In this document: piece by piece, positions 26,803-35,522 of the stretch | Layout: every line of letters starts with the position of its first letter | Position numbering within the stretch: position 1 is the first letter of the stretch | NCBI RefSeq assembly: GCF_003855255.1 | Contig: NZ_CP034072.1 | Span: 1,943,138 to 2,007,137, forward strand | Length of the DNA stretch: 64,000 nucleotides | From: Mycolicibacterium nivoides | GTDB taxonomy: Bacteria; Actinomycetota; Actinomycetes; Mycobacteriales; Mycobacteriaceae | Direction of reading: 5' to 3' | The notes under the pieces: model-generated | Told to the model about the DNA's origin: nothing | What the model saw: the letters and a program-made list of their open reading frames with translations, nothing else | Database searches by the model: none | Program-made: the position numbers and the translations under genes

Positions 26803-28067
26803 GCGTTTCTCTCCTTTGTGATGTGGATGAGGGCTTCGGCTGCGCGCAGGAATGGTTCCAGCGGGGCACGCGCGACCCCGCCGCCGATCTGTCCGCCTCC
26901 GGCACCGGCGATACCGATGTCGAGGTAGGGGGTGATGCCGGTCGCGGCGATGCGCCGCACGTCGAATCCGACGGGGGTGCCCCGGTAGTCCAGGGCGGGG
27001 ATGCGCAGGTCGGGATGTTCGCCCGCACAGATGTCGTACATCTCGACCGTGCGCGCGATCATGGTCGCGGCGTTGCCTCCGCTGGAACGTTGCAGTGGCA
27101 GGGCGGCGGCCTGCGCCACGCCGCCGAGTCCGACGACCTCGGTGATGACGCTCTCGCCACCCATGAACTCCATGTCCTTCTCGGTGAATCCCGGGTACAG
27201 CCGCGCAGCCTCGAAAGTCGGCAGCGGACCGCAGAACCAGCGGTCCCCGAGGCCGGCCACTTGGACACCGAACTCCTTGCAGGAGAAAGCCATCGATGTG
27301 ACCAGGCTGCTGGCGCCGCTGCCTCGCATGGCATCCGCCATCACCTTCGCCGCGGCCATCGCCAGACGCAGGAAGAAGTAGTCACCGCCGGAGAGGTAAT
27401 CGGCCAGCACCCGGGCGTCCTCCGCATCGGCCGCGGTGATCGCCGTCAGAAGCGCGCGGGTGAACAGCGTCGTCGCCGCGGTATTGCGGCTGTGCAGCTC
27501 GTCGCCCATGGTCAACGCCCGCTGGATGATCGGCTTGAGCAGGACGCCGCCGTGCGCCCGTACCACCCGGTCCAGCGCTGGGCCCACGTGGTCACGCAGG
27601 AAGTCCAGGTTGATGCGGGTGTCGTCGCTGTAGGTGCCGTAGTTGAGCCGGTCGGCGGTGTCACCCTCGTACAGCGTGCAGTACGCGCGGTTGCCGGTGC
27701 CGGCATCCTCGACGACAAGGACCGGCATCGACGCGGTGGTCACGCCGGCCAGTGAGCCCACCACACCCAGCGTTTGGCAGCCGGCGACGACGACCTCGCC
27801 GCGTTCAAACGCCCGTTCGGCGCCGGCGCGGTCGGTGGCGAAACCCTCGTAGATCGCAGCACCGAGCAGGCCGTCACGCTGGCCACCGGTGTAGGCGGCG
27901 AAGGGCAGGGTCGGACCCGAAGTCAGGATGAGATCGCGCCGCATCCCGGCGACCTCCTCGATCGCGGGACGAACTCCCGTCAGCCGCGGTTCGGCGGTGA
28001 ACAGGTTCTCCAACGCCGCGGCGTTTGCGTCCGTGGTGGTCACCGATGGGTGAGCGGTCTGGCTCAT
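26799..28067 (-). CDS. DUF1116 family protein (AllG/YlbE-like)
   Basis: 422 residues from the ATG at 28067. Clear DUF1116 landmarks: SMPVLVVEDAGTGNRAYC near 130-147, QRALTMGDELHSRNTAA near 195-211, and the C-terminal DYRGTPVGFDVRRIAATGITPYLD with GGQIGGGVARAP. In enterobacteria the family member AllG (YlbE) works with FdrA/AllF and AllH as an oxamate carbamoyltransferase of anaerobic allantoin use. Neither partner is encoded nearby here, so this copy is solitary and its reaction is probably different or unknown. First gene of the operon with the GS-like ligase, C26 hydrolase and NCS1 permease; transcribed divergently from a LacI regulator. Confidence 0.78.
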   Translation of the reverse strand: MSQTAHPSVTTTDANAAALENLFTAEPRLTGVRPAIEEVAGMRRDLILTSGPTLPFAAYTGGQRDGLLGAAIYEGFATDRAGAERAFERGEVVVAGCQTLGVVGSLAGVTTASMPVLVVEDAGTGNRAYCTLYEGDTADRLNYGTYSDDTRINLDFLRDHVGPALDRVVRAHGGVLLKPIIQRALTMGDELHSRNTAATTLFTRALLTAITAADAEDARVLADYLSGGDYFFLRLAMAAAKVMADAMRGSGASSLVTSMAFSCKEFGVQVAGLGDRWFCGPLPTFEAARLYPGFTEKDMEFMGGESVITEVVGLGGVAQAAALPLQRSSGGNAATMIARTVEMYDICAGEHPDLRIPALDYRGTPVGFDVRRIAATGITPYLDIGIAGAGGGQIGGGVARAPLEPFLRAAEALIHITKERNA

Positions 28068-28108
28068 GCGGTCGTCCCTTCTCTGGATCCGGCGGAACAG
28101 CTGGTGTG

Positions 28109-28128
28109 CAAAAACCTTTTGGCATATG
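28109..28128. promoter_or_regulatory. LacI-type operator, operon-proximal copy
   Basis: CAAAAACCTTTTGGCATATG lies 42 bp upstream of the DUF1116 start. It repeats, with few changes, the sequence of the site at 28199 in front of the LacI gene. The CG centre typical of LacI operators is CC here, so it is a weaker half of the pair. Confidence 0.5.
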
Positions 28129-28198
28129 TTGGGCACAACGAGCTGAACAAACGGATCTTCTGAGCTTGCTGCCCGACATGAGCGGAAGTTCCGTTTGA

Positions 28199-28210
28199 CA
28201 AAACGTTTTG
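28199..28210. promoter_or_regulatory. LacI-type operator, perfect 12-bp palindrome
   Basis: CAAAACGTTTTG, a perfect palindrome with the central CG expected for LacI/GalR-family operators. It overlaps the end of a TTGACA -35 hexamer (28195-28200), so binding would block the regulator's own promoter. Confidence 0.65.
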
Positions 28211-28316
28211 GCTTATGCTGGTATGGAACCGTAGCGCAGTGGCTCGCGACGGGTCAAGGGTCAAATGTGATCGCAAGCACAACAAGGTCAACCGACCGGG
28301 AGATGGAGCAGCGCAA

Positions 28317-29363
28317 GTGGCAAACATCAAGGACGTGGCGCGCTACGCCAACGTGTCCCCAACGACGGTGTCGCACGTCCTCAACGGCCGCGGTCGCGTC
28401 GCACCGGAGACCAGGGACCGGGTGCTCGAGGTCGCCCAGCGGCTCGGCTACACGGCCAGCGCCCATGCCCAGCAACTTGTCACGCGCCGCAGCAGGATCA
28501 TCGCGATCCAGATGCCCGACCTCGACGCGAACGGGCGGGGTACCGCACTGGTGCCCAAGTCCGAGTCGGAGTACTTCCTCGAATTGATCAACGGGGCCGC
28601 CGCCGCGGCCACCGACGCGAAGTACGCGCTCATCGTCGTGTCACCCGGGGTGGACGCATCGTCGATGCGAAGCTTCGGTGTCGACGGCATGATCATCGTC
28701 GACCCCAAGGGCTCCGAACAGTTCCTGCAGTCGTCCTTCGCCGACCAGTACCCGGTGGTCACCACCGGTGAACCGGTCGTCGCGGCGGGCCGGCCCTGCT
28801 TCGTCGTCGACAACGATCACGAGGCGGCCGCCCGTGAAATCTTCGATCACTTTGCCGCCCAGGGACGTTCGCAACCCGCCATCATCACCGACACCACGTC
28901 GCGGTCCTACATCCGCGATATTCAGCACGCCTACGGGGAATGGTGCAACGCCAACAACGTCCGGCCGGCGTCGGTCGCGGTGGCCGAGGCGTCACCGACC
29001 GAAATGGGTAAGGCGCTGGCATCTCTGCGCAACGGGCCCTCCCCCGCCGACGCCATCTACACGAGCTCCGACGAGTGCGCCATCGCGCTACTGGACGCGG
29101 CCCGCGAAGCGGGGGTGTCGGTGCCGGGCGAGCTGGCGTTGGCCAGCGCCGTCGACAGCTCGATCCTACGAGTCACCAATCCTCCGGTGACCGGAGTCTT
29201 CCTGCACCCCAGGGACATCGGGGCGCGGGCAGTGGAAAGCCTGACCGATCTGATCGCACGAAAGGACCCCGACTGCCAACTGCCACCGTTGGACAGCACA
29301 CGAACCCTGATCCCGACGCGTGTGGTGGTGCGCGCGTCCACAGCCATGGAAGCGAGTCGATGA
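28317..29363 (+). CDS. LacI family transcriptional regulator
   Basis: 348 residues from a GTG start preceded by GGAG at 28305. The N-terminal helix-turn-helix is textbook LacI: IKDVARYANVSPTTVSHVLNGRGRVAPETRDRV (residues 4-36), followed by hinge helix AQRLGY. The periplasmic-binding-like effector domain starts near residue 60 and ends with LIPTRVVVRAST. It is divergent from the DUF1116/GS/NCS1 operon, with a perfect operator and a similar second site between them, so it most likely represses both units and responds to the transported nitrogen compound. The downstream flavin-reductase gene overlaps its stop (ATGA). Confidence 0.85.
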   Translation: MANIKDVARYANVSPTTVSHVLNGRGRVAPETRDRVLEVAQRLGYTASAHAQQLVTRRSRIIAIQMPDLDANGRGTALVPKSESEYFLELINGAAAAATDAKYALIVVSPGVDASSMRSFGVDGMIIVDPKGSEQFLQSSFADQYPVVTTGEPVVAAGRPCFVVDNDHEAAAREIFDHFAAQGRSQPAIITDTTSRSYIRDIQHAYGEWCNANNVRPASVAVAEASPTEMGKALASLRNGPSPADAIYTSSDECAIALLDAAREAGVSVPGELALASAVDSSILRVTNPPVTGVFLHPRDIGARAVESLTDLIARKDPDCQLPPLDSTRTLIPTRVVVRASTAMEASR

Positions 29364-30001
29364 AAGTTCTGGTGATCAGCGCGAGCCCGCGCGAGGACGG
29401 CAACTCCCACCTGCTGGCCGAATCCGCCTGCGCCGGTGCGGAATCAGTGGGCCACGAAGTGGAGCATGTGTTCCTCGACCAATACGTGGACCGCATGTTG
29501 GACAACTGCAGAAGCTGCCGAACGGCAGCCGGCTTCTGCTCGCTCGCCGACCGTTACGAATCGCTCCTCCTAGACAAGATGCTGCCTGCCGACGGCATCA
29601 TCTATGCGATGCCCCTGTACTTCTACGGCATGCCGGCACGGCTCAAGACGGTCTTCGACCGGCTGTTCTGCTATACCGCCAACAGTGCGCCGCAACAGGA
29701 GCAGGTGGTCGGAGGCATCACCGACAAGACCGTCGGCGTGCTGATCTCCTGCGAAGAGAGCTACGTCGGGGCCACGGCGGGAGTCATCGCCCAATTCCAG
29801 GAGCTGACAAGGTATCTCGACCAGAGCCTGGCCGGAGTGGTGGTGGGCAATGCCAACAGCCGCGGAGAGATCGCATGCGACCCGACCGATCCCCTGTCCC
29901 GCGCGCGGGATCTGGGTGCGCGACTGTTCGACATCAGAGTCACCGACTACCGGCTGACCACTGTGCGGTCGAACAAGGTGTGGGATCCAGTGGGTTGCTG
30001 A
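29360..30001 (+). CDS. NAD(P)H-dependent FMN reductase / flavodoxin-like protein
   Basis: 213 residues. Flavodoxin-fold pattern: first strand KVLVISASPREDGNSHLL with the phosphate-loop SxRxxxNS (8-16), then ADGIIYAMPLYFYGMPARLKTVFDRL (77-102), the FMN-contact segment of the FMN_red/iron-sulfur flavoprotein group. Cys residues in LDNCRSCRTAAGFC (about 50-63) could bind a metal or cluster, as in iron-sulfur flavoproteins. It is translationally coupled to the LacI gene. It could supply reduced flavin or reduce a quinone or nitro substrate; no partner is certain. Confidence 0.72.
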   Translation: MKVLVISASPREDGNSHLLAESACAGAESVGHEVEHVFLDQYVDRMLDNCRSCRTAAGFCSLADRYESLLLDKMLPADGIIYAMPLYFYGMPARLKTVFDRLFCYTANSAPQQEQVVGGITDKTVGVLISCEESYVGATAGVIAQFQELTRYLDQSLAGVVVGNANSRGEIACDPTDPLSRARDLGARLFDIRVTDYRLTTVRSNKVWDPVGC

Positions 30002-30041
30002 ACTATCGGGACGGTGACCCCCGGTGCCGCCGGGTGAGCCG

Positions 30042-30869
30042 CTAGCCGCCCGGCACCACCAGGACCGGCCGGTACGTGCGCTGCAGTGTCGCGGCAGCCA
30101 CACTGCCGAGCAGCACCTTCTTCAGCGCCGACCGGCCGCGCGAGCCCACCACCACAACCCCGGCCCGTTGATCTTCGGCGAAGGCGACCAGCGCATCAGC
30201 GGTGGCACCGGCACCGGACCCGCGGAACCTCGGCACGCGATGTGCCGGCTGGTCTGCGGCAACGTCGACCGCACTGCCGTCATCCACCCCGACAGTGACC
30301 ACCTCGCGGGTCGGGAACAGGGTGTGGGCCGCGCTCAGCGCCCGCTCCGCACCGGCTGAGCCGTCCACACCGACCACGACGGGCCCATCGGCCAACGCGT
30401 CGTATTCAGCCGAGATCATGTTCTGGGACACCACGAGCACCGCGCGGGCCGCATGGTGCACCACGAGGTCCGAGACACTGCCCAGCTTCGAGTCGCTCGC
30501 ACCGAGCCCTCGGGCGCCGACGATCAACACATCGGGTCCGAGTTGTTCGGCCACCTGCGCCAACCCCAGGCCCTCTCCCGCCCAGGTGCGCTTGACCAGC
30601 GGCTCGGGATTCCAGCCTGCGGCCCGCGCCAGGGTGACACCGGTATCGACCAGCCGGGCGGCCTCACCGTCGCTTTCCCGGTCGACCAGATCGATCAGCT
30701 CGTCGACGTTGCGCGCCGAGTGGCGCAACCGGGCGCGCAACCCCTTGCTGCCGAACGGCGGTGTGCACAGATAGACGACCACGGCATCGGCGGCTGGGAA
30801 CAATGCGGCACCACTTCTGATCGCCGCATTGGCCGCGAGCGACCCGTCATAACCGAGCACTACCTTCAT
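30042..30869 (-). CDS. Universal stress protein, two tandem UspA domains
   Basis: 275 residues from the ATG at 30869. Two UspA domains (about 1-140 and 148-275), each ending with the ATP-binding pattern G-x2-G-x9-G-S: GARGLGASDSKLGSVSD in the first and GSRGRSALKKVLLGSVAA in the second, and each opening with VVxGxDGS. In M. tuberculosis such tandem proteins bind ATP and some bind cAMP. It is divergent from the adenylate cyclase at 31026, with a perfect 14-bp palindrome between the two starts, which makes a cAMP/stress connection plausible. Confidence 0.82.
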   Translation of the reverse strand: MKVVLGYDGSLAANAAIRSGAALFPAADAVVVYLCTPPFGSKGLRARLRHSARNVDELIDLVDRESDGEAARLVDTGVTLARAAGWNPEPLVKRTWAGEGLGLAQVAEQLGPDVLIVGARGLGASDSKLGSVSDLVVHHAARAVLVVSQNMISAEYDALADGPVVVGVDGSAGAERALSAAHTLFPTREVVTVGVDDGSAVDVAADQPAHRVPRFRGSGAGATADALVAFAEDQRAGVVVVGSRGRSALKKVLLGSVAAATLQRTYRPVLVVPGG

Positions 30870-30974
30870 GCGTGTCCCCTTGCTCCGTTCGTGCGTCCGA
30901 TTCCAGACTAAAGGGCCGCTCGCAGTACCCATCAGGGGTTCGCGCCGACGGCTCACGGCGCCGAGCAGGAAACA

Positions 30975-30988
30975 GGTAGCGCGCTACC
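30975..30988. promoter_or_regulatory. 14-bp palindrome between stress-protein and cyclase genes
   Basis: GGTAGCGCGCTACC, perfect over 14 bp, 38 bp before the cyclase ATG and about 106 bp from the divergent universal stress protein start. Its inner 12 bp recur exactly at 35523, upstream of the HExxH/propeller gene. Confidence 0.6.
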
Positions 30989-31025
30989 CTATCGAGCGCC
31001 CTGCTTATGCGCGCAAGCTCTGCTC

Positions 31026-32621
31026 ATGGACGCCACCGTCAACGGCTTGGCACACCTCGACACACCCGTCGCAGTCGCCCCCGCAACCGGCACCCCCAAT
31101 GCCGGGGCCGAACTTCGTGATCAGACGTTCAAACGTTGGGTGTGGGGTGCGGCCGTGGTCAGCGCGGGTGGCGGAGGGATCGTCGGCGCCTTTCTGGCCT
31201 TCGCGGCCCCCATCGTGTTGACCCCAGCCGATACCCATCGCCTGCTGATCCGGGGCGGCACGGTGCTGATCGTGTTTCTGGCGGTCGCGGTTCCGGTGAT
31301 GCTGCGGGTGCGGCGACACCGGTTCGCGGCCAGCACGGCCTGGCTCACCGAGGGCCGCCCACCGACCGCGGAGGAACAGCGGATGACCCTGGGCGCCCCA
31401 GGTGAGGCGGTGCGGTTGTCGGCAGCGGTGTGGGGCGTCGGTGCGGTGATCTTCGGGTCACTGGCACTGAGCCAGCAGGTGTCCACGGCGGTGTACATCT
31501 TCAGCGTGGTGGCGCTGGGTGGCATTTCGACGAGCGCGGTCTGGTACCTCATCGTCGAACGGGTCATGCGGCCGGTGGCGGCCCGGGCTCTCGGCGGCGT
31601 AACTCCCGACCGGCGATTCAGACCGACGATCGGGCGCAGGCTGGTGACGGCATGGCTGCTGGCCACGGGGGTTCCGCTGTTCGGCATCGCGGTGCTCGCG
31701 GTCGGTTATCTGGCCGATGTCGGCTTCCGGGCCCAACGCACCTTCGCGGCGATCCTGATCCTGGTGACGGTGGCGATCGTGGTGGGGTTGTTCGCGATCC
31801 TGATCGCCATCCGGTCGGTCACCGAACGGGTCACCGCGCTGCGCCGGGCCCTGGCCCAGGTGCAGGCGGGTGACTTCAGCGCCCGGGTCGAGGTCGACGA
31901 CGCCAGCGAGATCGGACTGCTACAAGCCGGTTTCAACACGATGACAGCCGGCCTGGCCGAACGTGAGCGAATCCGCGACACCTTCGGCACCTATGTGGAT
32001 CGGGATGTCGCCGAACACATCCTGTGTGCCGCCGGATCGTTGGAAGCCCAGGAGCTGGAGGTCACGCTGATGTTCGTCGACGTCCGCGGATTCACCACGC
32101 TCGCCGAGCGGTTACGGCCCACCGAGGTGGTCACCACACTGAACCGGTTGTTCGAACGGATCGTCCCGATCGTGCACGACCACGGTGGCCACGTCGACAA
32201 GTACGCGGGCGACGGCCTGATGGCGGTCTTCGGGGCACCCCGGCGCAAGGACCGTCACGCCGATGACGCACTGGGTGCCGCACTGCAGATCGCCGACGCG
32301 GTGCACGATGAGTTCAGCGGTACCCTCACGGTAGGGGTCGGCCTGAACTCCGGACCTGTGGTGGCCGGAAATGTCGGTGGCGCAGGGCGTTTGGAGTTCT
32401 CGGTGATCGGCGATGCGGTGAACGTCGCGGCGCGGGTCGAGACCGCGACCCGCCAGACCGGCGACACCGTGCTGCTCACCGGCGCCACGTTGAGTCAACT
32501 CACCGGGGACCGCGGCGATTTCGAGCCAAGGCCCGGCCTGGCCCTCAAGGGTAAGACGAATCCGGTCGCGGTGTACGCCCCTGTTCCGGCAAAAGCCCGC
32601 TTTGTGAAAGCGGCCTCCTGA
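31026..32621 (+). CDS. Membrane class III adenylate cyclase with HAMP domain
   Basis: 531 residues. About six hydrophobic helices fill residues 38-258; a HAMP linker follows (RRALAQVQAGDFSARVEVDDASEIGLLQAGFNTM, about 280-312), then the cyclase catalytic domain (about 340-525). Catalytic residues are all visible: metal Asp in MFVDVRGFT, substrate Lys and metal Asp in DKYAGDGLMAVFG, and the transition-state Asn and Arg in FSVIGDAVNVAARVE. It therefore looks active as an ATP-to-cAMP cyclase of the Rv1318c-Rv1320c/Rv3645 type. It is divergent from a universal stress protein and shares a palindromic promoter element with the metalloprotease-like gene at 32829. Confidence 0.88.
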   Translation: MDATVNGLAHLDTPVAVAPATGTPNAGAELRDQTFKRWVWGAAVVSAGGGGIVGAFLAFAAPIVLTPADTHRLLIRGGTVLIVFLAVAVPVMLRVRRHRFAASTAWLTEGRPPTAEEQRMTLGAPGEAVRLSAAVWGVGAVIFGSLALSQQVSTAVYIFSVVALGGISTSAVWYLIVERVMRPVAARALGGVTPDRRFRPTIGRRLVTAWLLATGVPLFGIAVLAVGYLADVGFRAQRTFAAILILVTVAIVVGLFAILIAIRSVTERVTALRRALAQVQAGDFSARVEVDDASEIGLLQAGFNTMTAGLAERERIRDTFGTYVDRDVAEHILCAAGSLEAQELEVTLMFVDVRGFTTLAERLRPTEVVTTLNRLFERIVPIVHDHGGHVDKYAGDGLMAVFGAPRRKDRHADDALGAALQIADAVHDEFSGTLTVGVGLNSGPVVAGNVGGAGRLEFSVIGDAVNVAARVETATRQTGDTVLLTGATLSQLTGDRGDFEPRPGLALKGKTNPVAVYAPVPAKARFVKAAS

Positions 32622-32629
32622 CGAGAAGA

Positions 32630-32660
32630 TCCCGCCCCAGCGATACCCGCCGGGGCGGGA
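32630..32660 (+). terminator. Hairpin terminator after the adenylate cyclase
   Basis: TCCCGCCCC and GGGGCGGGA form a perfect 9-bp GC-rich stem with a 13-base loop, beginning nine bases after the cyclase stop. No T-run follows. Confidence 0.7.
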
Positions 32661-32771
32661 CCGGATCCGCGCAGCGACGAGTCAGATCACCGTGCGGCGA
32701 ACCCGTAGGTAGAGCTCGTGCAATCCTGCGATGGTGATGTTCGTGTCCTTGTCTACTTGATGGCCGCGTAA

Positions 32772-32818
32772 CCGGCTACCCCGATTCACAAACGCCCGTT
32801 CGTGATTGAGGTAGCCGG
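32772..32818. terminator. Long bipartite hairpin between convergent genes
   Basis: CCGGCTACC (32772-32780) pairs with GGTAGCCGG (32810-32818); inside it TCACAAACG and CGTTCGTGA pair with one mismatch around CC. It ends ten bases before the stop of the convergent propeller gene, so it can terminate that transcript. Confidence 0.6.
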
Positions 32819-32828
32819 CACGTCGCGG

Positions 32829-35450
32829 TCACACCGCGGGCACGAGCAGGTCGGCGAACTTCGTCACCGCCTCGTCGTAGCGGACATTGTGGCCTTGCAC
32901 CACTGCGGCTTCCAGTACCGGCACCCGTACGTCCTGCCCCCGGCGCGGAGACGGAACACCCGGAGTGGACTCATAGTTGAAGACGATCACGTCGAGGTAC
33001 ACCGGTTTGCGAAGACGCTTGCCGCTCAACAGTTTCTGCAGCGCCTCGGAGATCGCCGGGTATGGGGTGAACTCAGGGTTCTGCAGCCAGTCGGCCAGAT
33101 CACTAGCCGGCACGCTGAAATCGACACCCAGCGCGTCAAGACGATCCACCACCGCTTCCGGGGCCGGACCTGCCGGCGGAACGGCGGCGACACCCGGCGG
33201 TGTCACCGCGAACGGTTGATGGTTCCATCCCTGATCCGGTGCGGCATCCCACCACTGGGTCCCGATCGCACCGTCGGGCCGCACCCAGAACACGTCCAGG
33301 TGCAACGGGAGCCGTCCGACGGAGGCGAGCGCCGACCCGGGCGCCGCCGACCCGGCGGGGGCAATCGCGAACGGGGCGTGGTCAGCCCAGCTGTGTCCGA
33401 CCGCCGCATGCCACCACTGTGTTCCGATGGATCCGTCGGGCGCGACCCAGAACACGTCCAGATTGTTCGGGGTGCGAGAGGTTGCGGTGATGCCGCCGCC
33501 GGCCGCCACCGCCCCCGGTGCCGTGATGGTGAACCAGCCGTGGTCCGCCCAGCTTGCGCCCGGGGCGCCGAACCACCAGTTGGAGGCGACCGCGCCGTCG
33601 GGGGTCACCCAGTACACGTCGAGGTTGTCCGGCGTGCGGGCCACGACGGTCAGCGCTGACCCGGGCCGCGCGGATCCGGCGGGCGCGAGTCTGAATGACC
33701 CGTGATCGGCCCAGCTCGTTCCCGGGGCCGCAGTCCACCAATTCGATCCGACCCCACCGTCTCTGGTCACCCAGAACACATCGAGATGATCGGGCATGCG
33801 CGCCACGACGGCGACCGCCGAACCTTTCTCCGCCGAACCCGGCGGCGCGACGTTGAACGCTCCGTGGTCAGCCCAACCCGCTCCGGGCGCGGCCGCCCAC
33901 CATTGGCTGGCGACGGCGCCGTCGGGCCGCACCCAGAACACGTCGAGGTTGTCGGAGGTCCGCGCGACCGCCGCGATCGGCGCTCCGGGACTCGCCGAGC
34001 CGGCCGGTGCGATCGGGAACGCGCCACCGTGCTCGGTCCATCCGCCGTCGGGTGCCGCCGCCCACCACTGCGTCATGACCGATCCGTCGGCCGCGACCCA
34101 GAACACATCGAGATTGCCCGGCGTGCGGGCGACCGTGGTGACCGCCGCACCGGGCGCGACCGCTCCGGGCGCCACGACATCAATCGGAGTGTGATCGCCC
34201 CAGCTGTCTCCCGCCGCACCGGTCCACCACTGCGATCCGATCGCCTTGCTGGTGTTCGCCCAGAACAATTCCAGGCTGAACGGCTCCCGCGAAACGACAT
34301 TCAGAGCCGAGGACGCGGTGGCCCGCAGATTCGCCCGGGCTTCGTCGGGCGGCAGATGGTTGATGACGTCGTTCCAGATGTAGCGGTAGTACGGGTTCTC
34401 CTGGTCGGCCTCTTTGTACCGGGAGCTGAGTCCGGTTCCGCCGAACCACTGATCGACGATCGCACCCTGTTGTTCGGCGTTGAACTCTGACCAGCCCCGC
34501 CCTGGCGGGCCGTACTGATACACGTTGTCGCCCAGGATGAAATTCGCCTGATTCACCATGCCGCTGCACATCAGGCCCGGCAGCGAACCGGTATGCGCGA
34601 TCTGCCAGGCGTGGGTGAGTTCGTGAATGAGGAGCTGACCCGGCCGGGGATAGGCATCGCCACCGGTACCCAGCGGATTGTCGAAGGCCCGGCCGATGTT
34701 GAGGTACGTCTTGCCGTCAACGCCCGGAGCGGTGAAGGCGCGATCGCCGAGTCCGGCGAGATTGGTGATGATCACGTCCTGGTACGGCAGTGAGTTGCCG
34801 AAAACTTGTCGGGCAAAAGCGATTTCGGTGGAGTTGAGCGGCCGGAACTTGATCAGCGCGTTCGTGACGGCGCCGATTGCCACCCCCGCCACCACGCCGA
34901 GGATGAGTGCGGTGCCGATCCCCGCACCCGCCACAGCCGACACCGCGAACACCACGACTCCCCCGATGACCCCGAGCGTGCCGCCGGGCCCCAGGGTGGC
35001 GCCCATCCAGTCGATCGCCTCGCGGGTGGCTCCGATCACCACGCCCAGTGCACCGCCCACGGCACCGGCAGCCACATCGAGGATGTCGCCGACCAGTTCG
35101 GTGAGCGTGCCGACGACCCCGCCCCACTTGTATTCCTTGGCGACGCCGTATGTGGCCTGGTTGTCCAGTTTGGACCAGTAGAGCGCCAGTAGCGGGCTGT
35201 GGCCGTTCTCCTCGTGATTCCAGCTGTCGACGCCGGAGACGTGTCCGCTCTTGATGAACGCCATCGTCGGGAATCCCGGGGCCGTCAGGTAGGCGCGCAG
35301 ATTGAAATCGAAGTCGCCGAGGATGCTGCTGCTGTGCATATGGAACTTCACGTGGTAGTCGCCGTTGTCGCTGACGTCGACATCGACCCATCCACCCAAC
35401 GGCGTTCCGGACGGTGTGGTGACGACTCCGTGGAAGGTACGAGTTGCCAT
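32829..35450 (-). CDS. HExxH metallopeptidase-like protein with hydrophobic Gly-rich segment and seven-repeat beta-propeller
   Basis: 873 residues. Layout: beta-rich N-terminus (1-100); hydrophobic, glycine-zipper-like region (about 118-200) that could insert into a membrane; a metallopeptidase-like segment with LLIHELTHAWQ (His276, Glu277, His280) and a candidate third ligand Glu326 in SEFNAEQQG; then seven repeats of about 54 residues (386-765) each with NLDVFWV-xx-DG-...-QWW and WADH, matching PLL-type seven-bladed lectin propellers; then a C-terminal domain of about 100 residues. There is no signal peptide. The mix of a membrane-active-looking segment, a protease motif and a sugar-binding-like propeller resembles a secreted effector or toxin, but nothing here proves it. 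Kinase gene upstream on the same strand, 111 bp away. Confidence 0.75.
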   Translation of the reverse strand: MATRTFHGVVTTPSGTPLGGWVDVDVSDNGDYHVKFHMHSSSILGDFDFNLRAYLTAPGFPTMAFIKSGHVSGVDSWNHEENGHSPLLALYWSKLDNQATYGVAKEYKWGGVVGTLTELVGDILDVAAGAVGGALGVVIGATREAIDWMGATLGPGGTLGVIGGVVVFAVSAVAGAGIGTALILGVVAGVAIGAVTNALIKFRPLNSTEIAFARQVFGNSLPYQDVIITNLAGLGDRAFTAPGVDGKTYLNIGRAFDNPLGTGGDAYPRPGQLLIHELTHAWQIAHTGSLPGLMCSGMVNQANFILGDNVYQYGPPGRGWSEFNAEQQGAIVDQWFGGTGLSSRYKEADQENPYYRYIWNDVINHLPPDEARANLRATASSALNVVSREPFSLELFWANTSKAIGSQWWTGAAGDSWGDHTPIDVVAPGAVAPGAAVTTVARTPGNLDVFWVAADGSVMTQWWAAAPDGGWTEHGGAFPIAPAGSASPGAPIAAVARTSDNLDVFWVRPDGAVASQWWAAAPGAGWADHGAFNVAPPGSAEKGSAVAVVARMPDHLDVFWVTRDGGVGSNWWTAAPGTSWADHGSFRLAPAGSARPGSALTVVARTPDNLDVYWVTPDGAVASNWWFGAPGASWADHGWFTITAPGAVAAGGGITATSRTPNNLDVFWVAPDGSIGTQWWHAAVGHSWADHAPFAIAPAGSAAPGSALASVGRLPLHLDVFWVRPDGAIGTQWWDAAPDQGWNHQPFAVTPPGVAAVPPAGPAPEAVVDRLDALGVDFSVPASDLADWLQNPEFTPYPAISEALQKLLSGKRLRKPVYLDVIVFNYESTPGVPSPRRGQDVRVPVLEAAVVQGHNVRYDEAVTKFADLLVPAV

Positions 35451-35522
35451 GTGCGCGAACCCCTTCGCCTGTGTGATTGCTGACCTGCACAATCGTTCAG
35501 GGGGGCAGCCGCGGTCGGTAGC

